DNA of 64,000 nucleotides, taken from Streptomyces sp. STR69 (GTDB lineage: Bacteria > Actinomycetota > Actinomycetes > Streptomycetales > Streptomycetaceae). The translations under genes were made by a program, and so were the position numbers. This document shows, one piece after another, positions 42,183 to 48,779 of this stretch. The notes under the pieces were generated by a model, which was given only the letters and a program-made list of their open reading frames with translations, was not told the origin of the DNA and searched no databases. Position 1 is the first letter of the stretch; each line of letters starts with the position of its first letter. The DNA is taken from NCBI RefSeq assembly GCF_024519455.1, contig NZ_JALJRY010000034.1, positions 54,884 through 118,883 on the forward strand, read 5' to 3'.

Positions 42183-42620
42183 ATGGCGATGTGCGACTAC
42201 TACTTTGCCGCGAGTGACGAGGCCGCCGTCGGTGTCCTCGACGCACCGGGCGGACCGGACCCGTCGGTCTTCGACGTGCTGTCCCTGAAGGGCATCGACC
42301 CGGTGGTCGTCATGGCGCGGCTCGAAGGCCTCCTCACGGACTGCGCCTACGACGAGGCACGCGCCCGTCCGCGCTCCGGGCAACTTCTCTCGGACCCCGA
42401 GGCCGAAACCGCCTTCGTCATCAGTGTCTCCGACATACTCCGGGACGCGTTGGCCTCGGCGACGGATGACCAACTGGGCCTGGTGGCAGGGCCGTTCGGA
42501 TCCGTGGAGGAGGTGGGTCTGCCGCCCGCCGAGGCGCTGGAGCTGCTCCGGCTGCTGTCCGGGCTGGCCCGGCGGGCCACGGCGGGGAACCAGCGGCTGT
42601 ACTGCTGGTGGGCCCTCTGA
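42183..42620 (+). CDS. Small cytoplasmic protein of unknown function
   Basis: A 145-residue acidic protein beginning MAMCDYYFAASDEAAVGVLDAPGGPDPSVFDVLSLKGIDPV. No signal peptide, membrane segment or catalytic motif is visible. The general look (short, acidic, aromatic start and WWAL end) is like hypothetical proteins common in streptomycetes, sometimes near immunity or toxin functions, but I cannot name a family. It is divergent from the PKS gene with 61 bases between, and convergent with the aldolase gene 17 bases downstream. A role with the PKS is not supported beyond adjacency. Confidence 0.7.
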   Translation: MAMCDYYFAASDEAAVGVLDAPGGPDPSVFDVLSLKGIDPVVVMARLEGLLTDCAYDEARARPRSGQLLSDPEAETAFVISVSDILRDALASATDDQLGLVAGPFGSVEEVGLPPAEALELLRLLSGLARRATAGNQRLYCWWAL

Positions 42621-42637
42621 CGCAACTCGCCCCGGCC

Positions 42638-43444
42638 TTACTCCAGTACGTCGGGCGCCTCCTCCACCACGAGGTCGGCCAGGAGATTGAAGTTGTGCCG
42701 TGCCATGTTGGCGTTGCTGAACTGCCGGTGCGCCAGGGTCACTTCCTCCTCGGTCATGATCCGGGGCGTGCCGGCTGCGTCGGCGAGCAGCTGCATCTGG
42801 CAGGCGCGCTCCATGGTGATGAACCACCACGCGGCCTCCTCGACCGACCGGCCGACGGTCAACAGGCCGTGGTGCCGGAGGATGGCCGCCCTCCGGTCGC
42901 CGAGCCGGACGGCGATCCGCTCGCCCTCGGACCTCTCCAGCACCAGACCTTTGTACTCGTCGAACAGGACATGGTCCTCGTAGAAGGCGCAGGACTCCTG
43001 CACGATCGGGGCCAGGGGCTTGTCCAGTGAGGCGAAGGCCCGACCGTGGATGGTGTGGGCATGTGCCACCGCCACGACGTCCGGACGGGCGTGGTGGATG
43101 GAGGAGTGGATCCAGAAGGCCGCCTTGTTGGTCCTGCGTTCGCCCTCGATCACCCGGCCCTCCTCGTCGATGAGGAGCAGGTCGCTGACGCGGATCCGGG
43201 AGAAGTGCACCGCGTACGGGTTCACCCAGAACCGGTCGGGGAACTCGGGGTCCCGTGCGGTGATGTGTCCGGCGATGCCCTCGTCGAAGCCGTAGCGGGC
43301 GAAGATCCGGAACGCGGCGGCCAACTGCCGCTTGCGGTGCGCACGTTCGGCCTCGATGGTGTCGCGGCTCTCCGCGAGGCGAGGAATGTCGAGTTCCTCG
43401 GTGTTGTCGAAGTCGATGTCGTTGCTGCCGGTGGTGACGGACAT
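42638..43444 (-). CDS. Class II aldolase/adducin-family protein
   Basis: A 268-residue protein of the fuculose-phosphate aldolase fold. The zinc site is visible as HAH in VVAVAHAHTIHG together with the later HHGLLTVG, and GIAGHITARDP near residue 58 fits the phosphate-binding loop. Members without a sugar-phosphate partner often act as decarboxylases or on keto acids. ATG at 43444 follows AAAGGACG. An 18-bp palindrome with a TTAAT centre lies 78 bases upstream; the same site precedes the alpha/beta hydrolase gene at 46219, so the two are probably co-regulated and may act in one catabolic route. Confidence 0.87.
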   Translation of the reverse strand: MSVTTGSNDIDFDNTEELDIPRLAESRDTIEAERAHRKRQLAAAFRIFARYGFDEGIAGHITARDPEFPDRFWVNPYAVHFSRIRVSDLLLIDEEGRVIEGERRTNKAAFWIHSSIHHARPDVVAVAHAHTIHGRAFASLDKPLAPIVQESCAFYEDHVLFDEYKGLVLERSEGERIAVRLGDRRAAILRHHGLLTVGRSVEEAAWWFITMERACQMQLLADAAGTPRIMTEEEVTLAHRQFSNANMARHNFNLLADLVVEEAPDVLE

Positions 43445-43521
43445 CAGCACGTCCTTTCCGGTGCGAGGTCGCGAGGAATTTCTTTCAGGCTGCAACCGTC
43501 CTCGCCCCGGTGTCAACCTGA

Positions 43522-43541
43522 GAGGCAATTAATGTTGCCTC
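43522..43541 (-). promoter_or_regulatory. Operator AGGCAA-N6-TTGCCT before the aldolase gene
   Basis: AGGCAATTAATGTTGCCT (43523-43540), extended by one more pair to GAGGCAA...TTGCCTC, is a perfect palindrome around a 6-base centre. Read toward the aldolase gene it matches the site at 46122-46139 at 15 of 18 positions. The TTAAT centre may be part of the -10 box. Confidence 0.7.
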
Positions 43542-43563
43542 ACTGGCAGGGTCTCCGACCCCT

Positions 43564-43863
43564 TCAGTCGCCCCTCCGCCAGGCTCCCAGCACCATGAGC
43601 GTCTTGGTGCCGATCACCGCACCCGTGCGCCGGAGCCGGTCGATGACATCTCGCAGGTGCTGCACGTCGGTCACCCGGACGCGGACCAGGGCGTCGGGGT
43701 CGCCCGCGACGGTGAAGACCTCCTGGGCCTCCGGGACGCTGGTCGCGGCCATGGTGATCGCCTCGACCTTGACGTCGCCGGCGAACCGCAGCTCCACGAA
43801 GGCCTCGAAGCCGACGCCGAGCTTTCCGTGATCGAGGGTGACGGTGTAGCCCGCGATGACACC
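43564..43863 (-). pseudogene. Lrp/AsnC regulator remnant (ligand domain only)
   Basis: The minus strand encodes GVIAGYTVTLDHGKLGVGFEAFVELRF through VLGAWRRGD, about 100 residues that match the C-terminal ligand/oligomerisation domain of Lrp/AsnC regulators. The N-terminal helix-turn-helix is missing; upstream of GVIAGY the frame runs directly into the antisense of a truncated bkdB gene. In streptomycetes a bkdR-type Lrp gene commonly diverges from bkdA, so this appears to be what is left after a deletion through both genes. Confidence 0.75.
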
Positions 43864-44737
43864 GAGCCGCGGTGTGTTCCGGGTGACGGACGGCCTGCGG
43901 AAGGAGTTCGGCGACCTGCGCGTGGTCGACACCCCACTGGGCGAGGCCGGCATCGTCGGAGCGGCGATCGGACTCGCGATGCACGGCTACCGACCCATCT
44001 GCGAGCTCCAGTTCGACGGCTTCGTCTACCCGGCCGCGAACCAGATCATCACCCAGCTCGCCAAACTCCGGCACCGCTCGGCGGGCCGCATCTCCCTGCC
44101 CGTCGTGATCCGCATCCCCTACGGCGGCGGCATCGGCTCGATCGAGCACCACTCGGAGTCGCCGGAGACGTACTTCGCCCACACGGCCGGGCTGAAAGTC
44201 GTCAACTGTTCCACCCCGCACGACGCGTTCCACATGATCCAACAGGCCGTGGCTGGCGACGACCCCGTTGTCTTCCTCGAACCCAAACGGCACTACTGGA
44301 CCAAGGGAGAGATCGACCCCGCCTCGCCCCGGCCCTTGGAGCAGGCCGTGATCCGCCGCGAGGGCACGGACGTGACACTCATCGCCTACGGCCCGACCGT
44401 GCCCGTCGCCCTGGAGGCGGCCGAGGCCGCAGCGGAGGAGGGGCGCAGCGTGGAGGTCGTGGACCTGCGCAGTCTCTCGCCCTGGGACATCACGACTGTC
44501 CGCGCGTCCGTGCACCGCACTGGCCGAGCCGTCGTGGTCCACGAGGCCGCCCTCTCCCACGGGTTCGGCGCCGAGGTCGCCGCACGGCTGCAGGACGAGG
44601 AGTTCCACTTCCTCGAAGCACCCGTCGTCCGGGTGACGGGATACGACACCCCCTACCCGCCCAGCCGCCTTGAGTCGGACTGGCTTCCCGGTGTCGACCG
44701 GATCCTCAACGCCATTGACCGCAGCTTGAGTTACTAG
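43856..44737 (+). pseudogene. bkdB: 5'-truncated branched-chain ketoacid dehydrogenase E1 beta
   Basis: The frame reads GVFRVTDGLRKEFGDLRVVDTPLGEAGIVGAAIGLAMHGYRPICELQFDGFVYPAANQI and continues intact to the normal C-terminus. An ATG at 43856 leaves only 293 residues; full-length proteins are about 325-335 and start with roughly 40 more residues that include the MGEDV glutamate contacting the thiamine ring. Those residues, and the whole E1 alpha gene expected upstream, are absent. There is no ribosome binding site before the ATG. It cannot give a working E1 by itself. The downstream E2 gene is complete in length. Confidence 0.8.
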
Positions 44738-44750
44738 AAAGGGGCGCACC

Positions 44751-46088
44751 GTGACGAACCCGCATCAGTTCCTGCTCCCCGACGTCGGCGAGGGCCTGAC
44801 GGAGGCGGAGATCCTGGCCTGGTCGGTCCGGCCCGGCGACACCGTCGAGGTCAACCAGATCATCGTCGAGGTGGAGACGGCCAAGGCCGCCGTAGAACTC
44901 CCCTCGCCCTACGCCGGTGTCGTCAGCGCCCTCCACGCGGAAGTGGGGGAGTCCCTGGCGGTCGGCAAGCCGCTCATCACGATCGACACCGGCCCACCGG
45001 GAGGGACTGCGGACGGGCTGTCGGACGGTCGTACGATGCGGCAGCCGGAGCCGGAACAGGCGGCGCTGCTGGTCGGATACGGCCCGCAGGGCGCGGGCGC
45101 CGGCCGTCGCAGAAGGCGCTCCGCCGCATCCCCGCACAGGACATCGCCGCCCGAGGATCGAGTCGAGGCCGGAGCCGGGACCGGCCGACCGGACCAGGTG
45201 GTCGCACCGCCCGCGGCCAAGCCGCCGGTCCGTAAACTCGCCAAGGATCTCGGGGTCGACCTCACCACCGTCATCCCCACCGGCCCCGGGGGCACCGTCA
45301 CCCGCGAGGACGTGCGCGAGGCTGCCGGACGCGCGGCCCCGCAGGCCGCTCCCGCCCCAGCCCCCGACAGGGCGCGAACGGCCGAGACCCGCATACCGAT
45401 CCGAGGCGTACGCAAACACACGGCCGCCGCCATGGTCGCCTCCGCCTTCACCGCACCGCACGTCACCGAATTCATCACCGTCAACGTCACCGCCACCATG
45501 CGGCTGCGTGAAATCGTCGCAGGGCGAGGGGAGTTCCGTGATCTGCGGGTCACTCCTCTGCTGTTCTTCGCCCGAGCCCTGCTGATCGCGCTGGCCAAGA
45601 CCCCTGAGGCGAACTCCAGTTGGGACGAGGCGGCGCAGGAGATCGTCCTGAAGCGCTACGTCAACCTGGGGGTCGCGGCGGCGACGGACCGCGGGCTGGT
45701 CGTGCCGAACATCAAGGGCGCGGACCGGATGTCGTTGCGCGAACTGGCCCAGGCGCTGGCCGACTTGACGGCAACCGCCCGCGCCGGCCGCACCTCCCCG
45801 CAGGACATGACGGGCGGCACCGTCACGGTCACCAATGTGGGGGTGTTCGGGGTGGACACCGGTACCCCGATCCTCAACCCGGGAGAGGCCGCCATTCTTG
45901 CCGTGGGCGCCGTCCGCCGTATGCCCTGGGTCGTCCGGGACGGCAACGGGGACGAGCGGATCGAGCCCCGGTGGGTGACCCAGCTCGCGCTCTCCTTCGA
46001 CCATTGGCTGATGGACGGTCGGCAAGGCTCCGAATTGCTGGCCGGTATCGCGGAGATCCTGCACGAACCGGGGTTGGCGCTGGTGTGA
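44751..46088 (+). CDS. bkdC: Branched-chain ketoacid dehydrogenase E2 (dihydrolipoyl acyltransferase)
   Basis: A 445-residue E2 protein: lipoyl domain 5-80 with Lys45 in VETAKAAVEL, an Ala/Pro/Arg linker, a peripheral E1/E3-binding domain near 160-195 (VRKLAKDLGVDLTTVIPTGPGG) and the acyltransferase core from about 215. In the catalytic motif His418 and Asp422 are kept but the usual Arg after His is Trp (DHWLMDG instead of DHRxxDG). GTG at 44751 follows AAAGGGG, 13 bases after the bkdB stop. With E1 alpha missing and E1 beta truncated nearby, it could work only with subunits encoded elsewhere, or may be decaying. Confidence 0.85.
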   Translation: MTNPHQFLLPDVGEGLTEAEILAWSVRPGDTVEVNQIIVEVETAKAAVELPSPYAGVVSALHAEVGESLAVGKPLITIDTGPPGGTADGLSDGRTMRQPEPEQAALLVGYGPQGAGAGRRRRRSAASPHRTSPPEDRVEAGAGTGRPDQVVAPPAAKPPVRKLAKDLGVDLTTVIPTGPGGTVTREDVREAAGRAAPQAAPAPAPDRARTAETRIPIRGVRKHTAAAMVASAFTAPHVTEFITVNVTATMRLREIVAGRGEFRDLRVTPLLFFARALLIALAKTPEANSSWDEAAQEIVLKRYVNLGVAAATDRGLVVPNIKGADRMSLRELAQALADLTATARAGRTSPQDMTGGTVTVTNVGVFGVDTGTPILNPGEAAILAVGAVRRMPWVVRDGNGDERIEPRWVTQLALSFDHWLMDGRQGSELLAGIAEILHEPGLALV

Positions 46089-46121
46089 CGGCGGTCACTC
46101 CGGTTGGCGACCCGGCCTGAA

Positions 46122-46139
46122 AGGCAACTTAATTTGCCT
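46122..46139 (+). promoter_or_regulatory. Operator AGGCAA-N6-TTGCCT before the hydrolase gene
   Basis: AGGCAACTTAATTTGCCT is a palindrome with the same arms and TTAAT-like centre as the site before the aldolase gene. It ends 79 bases before the ATG of the alpha/beta hydrolase, almost the same distance as in the other promoter. Confidence 0.7.
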
Positions 46140-46218
46140 AAGAGGTGGATTTGGTCCGGCTGGGCCGAGACTCTGTGGCAAAGGCCGAGGGGTCTTGGAG
46201 TCTCAGGAGGAGCGGGCC

Positions 46219-46914
46219 ATGGCAACGTTCGTACTCGTACACGGTTCAGGGGGCGGCGGCTGGGTGTGGGACCGGTTGCGCCCCCTGCTGGAGAGCGCCG
46301 GCCATACGGTTCTCACCCCCACCCTGGCCGGTCTCGCCGAGCGTCACGAGCTCTCCGCGCCGGACGTCGGCCTGGGCGTCCACGCGCGGGAAATCGCCCA
46401 ACTCCTGGAATCCGAAGGGGTGCAGGACGCGATCCTGGTCGGTCACAGTTACGGGGGAATGGTGATCACGGGAGCCGCCGCGCTCGCGGCCGACCGGGTC
46501 GGACAGGTGGTCTACGCGGACGCCTTCGCCCCGGTGACCGGCGAGTCGGCGTTCGGGATGCTGCCCTGGCTGGAGCAGGCGTTCGCCGAGGCGCGGGGGC
46601 CGGCCGAGTGGGAGGTGGCACCGCTCGACACCGGGGCGCTCGGTGCGGACGAGGAGGGGGCGGCGTGGCTTTCGAGCGGGATGACACCGATGCCGCGGTT
46701 CACCCACGAGGAACGGCTCGGGCCCGGCAGCGAAGAGGTTCTGGCGGCCAGGCCGGTCACCTATATCCACTGTGCCGATCAGGACTTCTTCACGGAGGTG
46801 GCCGTCGCGGCGGAGAAACGCGGGTTCCGGGTCGTCGCCCTGTCCGGTGTCACCCATGTCGGCCTGCTGACGCACCCGGACGGCTTCGCGCGGGAACTGC
46901 TGAAACTCGCCTAA
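46219..46914 (+). CDS. Alpha/beta hydrolase (esterase-like)
   Basis: A 231-residue hydrolase of the small plant-esterase-like type. The oxyanion strand FVLVHGSGGGGWVWDRL opens the protein, the nucleophile is Ser77 in GHSYGG, and the catalytic His is His213 in VTHVGLL. A role on esters or ring-opened ketones fits, but the substrate is unknown. ATG at 46219 follows CAGGAGGAG. The operator at 46122-46139 is shared in sequence with the aldolase promoter. The next gene encodes an XRE-cupin regulator. Confidence 0.88.
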   Translation: MATFVLVHGSGGGGWVWDRLRPLLESAGHTVLTPTLAGLAERHELSAPDVGLGVHAREIAQLLESEGVQDAILVGHSYGGMVITGAAALAADRVGQVVYADAFAPVTGESAFGMLPWLEQAFAEARGPAEWEVAPLDTGALGADEEGAAWLSSGMTPMPRFTHEERLGPGSEEVLAARPVTYIHCADQDFFTEVAVAAEKRGFRVVALSGVTHVGLLTHPDGFARELLKLA

Positions 46915-46931
46915 GGGCCCCTGTCCGATGT

Positions 46932-46973
46932 ACCTGGCAGGCGGGCTTGTTTACCTCGCAGGCATGTTATCGT
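46932..46973 (+). promoter_or_regulatory. Direct repeats and -10 before the XRE-cupin gene
   Basis: ACCTGGCAGGC (46932-46942) and ACCTCGCAGGC (46953-46963) are direct repeats exactly 21 bases apart, two helical turns. TATCGT at 46968-46973 is a fair -10 box ending 6 bases before the ATG, with no ribosome binding site, so a leaderless message is likely. The repeats are a candidate autoregulatory site. Confidence 0.45.
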
Positions 46974-46979
46974 GCGGGA

Positions 46980-47558
46980 ATGTCGATCGAGGACACTGAT
47001 CTGTGGGTTGCTCAACGCCTCAAGGACATGCGGGGCGAGCGGGGTATCACTCTGACGACACTGGCCGAACAGACCGGCATTTCCTCGGCGCATCTCTCGC
47101 GCCTGGAGAAGGGCGTACGCAAGCCGTCCATCGGCAGCCTGCTGCAGATCGCCCGCGTCTACGGTGTATCCATCAGCGAACTGGTGCAGGAACCCGACCA
47201 GGACGACTTCCATCTGGTGCGCGCCGACGAGGCGACGACGCGTGAGGGCCAGGACGGCCGCTACACCGTACTGAGCGGGCCTCGCGAGACGATGTCCGTC
47301 ATCCGGGTCGAATTGACGGCCGGTAAGCACACCAAGACCGCACGGCATGTCGGCGAGGAATGGCTGCATGTTGTGTCGGGGGCGATCACTCTTGATATCT
47401 CGGGCGTATCGCTGCAACTGAATGCCGGTGATTCGGTGCATTTCGACTCGTCGAAGGAGCATCGTCTCAACAGCGATGACGGTGCCACCGTGCTGATCGC
47501 GTCGACGGCGGCGACCGTTCCGATGCGACACCCCATTCCGGCGTCGCGTCGCAATTAG
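46980..47558 (+). CDS. XRE-family regulator with cupin domain
   Basis: A 192-residue regulator. The helix-turn-helix LKDMRGERGITLTTLAEQTGISSAHLSRLEKGVRKPSIGSLLQIA spans about residues 13-57 and a C-terminal cupin (HVGEEWLHVVSGAITLDISG to DSSKEHRLNS) about 115-180. The cupin should bind a small metabolite and switch DNA binding. It lies between the alpha/beta hydrolase and a RidA gene, and may control the AGGCAA-N6-TTGCCT sites nearby. The start is fixed by the -10 box spacing. Confidence 0.88.
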   Translation: MSIEDTDLWVAQRLKDMRGERGITLTTLAEQTGISSAHLSRLEKGVRKPSIGSLLQIARVYGVSISELVQEPDQDDFHLVRADEATTREGQDGRYTVLSGPRETMSVIRVELTAGKHTKTARHVGEEWLHVVSGAITLDISGVSLQLNAGDSVHFDSSKEHRLNSDDGATVLIASTAATVPMRHPIPASRRN

Positions 47559-47629
47559 CCGAACACCCGCTGCGTACTGCGCGGGAATGACGCAAACACC
47601 CATTCTGCGGCAAGAGGGAAGGCCTCGCC

Positions 47630-48034
47630 ATGTCTTCGATCATCGCGCTGAATCCCGCTGAACTTCCGCCACTGACCGGTGTGATCTCCCACGGTCTTGC
47701 GGTCCCCGAACTGGGTCTCCTCTACACGTCCGGACAGGTCGCGTGGGATGCCGAAGGGAAACTCGTCGGCCGGGGCGACCTGGCCGCGCAGTTCACCAAG
47801 GCGTACGAGAACATCGACGCGGTGCTGGCCGCCGGAGGTTCGAGCCGTAGCAAAATCATCAAGGAGACCATTCACCTCGTGGGGTACGACACCGACAACG
47901 CGGAGCAGTTGATCGCGCTCATCGCGGGGTGCCGAAGGGCGGGGCAGACGCCGCCCGCGAGCACCTGCGTGGGTGTGGAGACGCTGTTCGCGGAGGGCTA
48001 TCTGGTCGAGATCGAGGTGGTCGCGGCCCTCTGA
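47630..48034 (+). CDS. RidA-family imine/enamine deaminase
   Basis: A 134-residue YjgF/RidA protein that hydrolyses reactive enamine/imine intermediates or a related catabolic intermediate. Family landmarks are LLYTSGQVAWDAEGKLVG, ENIDAVLAAGGSSRSKIIKETIHL and the end STCVGVETLFAEGYLVEIEVVAAL; the usual Arg near position 105 of RidA proper is not present (TPPASTCVGV), so it belongs to a divergent subgroup. GAGGGAAGG precedes the ATG. It follows the XRE-cupin gene by 71 bases. Confidence 0.88.
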   Translation: MSSIIALNPAELPPLTGVISHGLAVPELGLLYTSGQVAWDAEGKLVGRGDLAAQFTKAYENIDAVLAAGGSSRSKIIKETIHLVGYDTDNAEQLIALIAGCRRAGQTPPASTCVGVETLFAEGYLVEIEVVAAL

Positions 48035-48069
48035 CCGACCGGTGCGGGCCGCCCGGGTAGTATTGATCA

Positions 48070-48723
48070 GTGACCAAGACGCCGGGCGCTGCCCGAACCA
48101 GGGTCGGTATCACGCTCGACCGGGTGGTCGGGGCCGCGTTCGACGTCCTGCAAAGAGAAGGCATCGCCAAGCTCTCCGCGAGGGCGGTGGCCGCCGAACT
48201 CGGCGTCAGGATGAACACGGTCATGTGGCACATCCGGACCAAGGACCGGCTGCTCGGTCGGATGGCGGAGTTCATCATGGGCGAGGTCGACCTGGAGAGC
48301 CTGCACGGAGACTGGCGCGAGCAGGTGACCGAACTGCTCCGGCGTCTGCGGCGGGCCATGCTCGCCCACCGGGACGGCGCCCTGCTCGTCGCCGGAACCT
48401 TTCCCGTCGAGCCGAACACGCTGGCCTTTTCCGAACGGCTGGTGACTGTCCTCTTTGAGGGATGCCCCACCCGTAAGTCGGCCGCGTGGACGTCCTGGAG
48501 CCTTTTCTATTTCACGCTCGGCCTCGTCCAGGAGGAGCAGGCGACACCGGCCGCGTTCCACGACCGGCTGCGGGAATCCGTTGACGAGCAGCATTTCCCA
48601 GGCCTCCATTCGGTACTGGAGGACTACGTCTCGATCGACTACGGCGAGCGCTTCGCCTTCGGTGTCGAGCAGATCCTGCAATCGGCCCCGACGACCAAAC
48701 CCAGGGCCGGTTCGGGGAGTTGA
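48070..48723 (+). CDS. TetR-family regulator with TetR_C-type domain
   Basis: A 217-residue repressor whose DNA-binding part is GIAKLSARAVAAELGVRMNTVMWHIRTKDRLL (about residues 31-62); the pattern NTVMWHIRTKDRLL is that of class TetR proper rather than AcrR. GTG at 48070 follows a TAGTAT box by 6 bases without a ribosome binding site, suggesting a leaderless transcript. It converges on an MMPL transporter gene, which is a reasonable target. Ligand unknown. Confidence 0.87.
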   Translation: MTKTPGAARTRVGITLDRVVGAAFDVLQREGIAKLSARAVAAELGVRMNTVMWHIRTKDRLLGRMAEFIMGEVDLESLHGDWREQVTELLRRLRRAMLAHRDGALLVAGTFPVEPNTLAFSERLVTVLFEGCPTRKSAAWTSWSLFYFTLGLVQEEQATPAAFHDRLRESVDEQHFPGLHSVLEDYVSIDYGERFAFGVEQILQSAPTTKPRAGSGS

Positions 48724-48725
48724 GT

Positions 48726-48767
48726 GAGGGCCTGTTCGCCGGATGTCGGTCCGGCGGACAGGCCCTC
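48726..48767. terminator. Bidirectional terminator between tetR and mmpL
   Basis: GAGGGCCTGTTCGCCGGA (48726-48743) and TCCGGCGGACAGGCCCTC (48750-48767) form an 18-bp stem with one mismatch and a 6-base loop between two convergent genes. Confidence 0.85.
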
Positions 48768-48779
48768 GGGGTGTGACTA

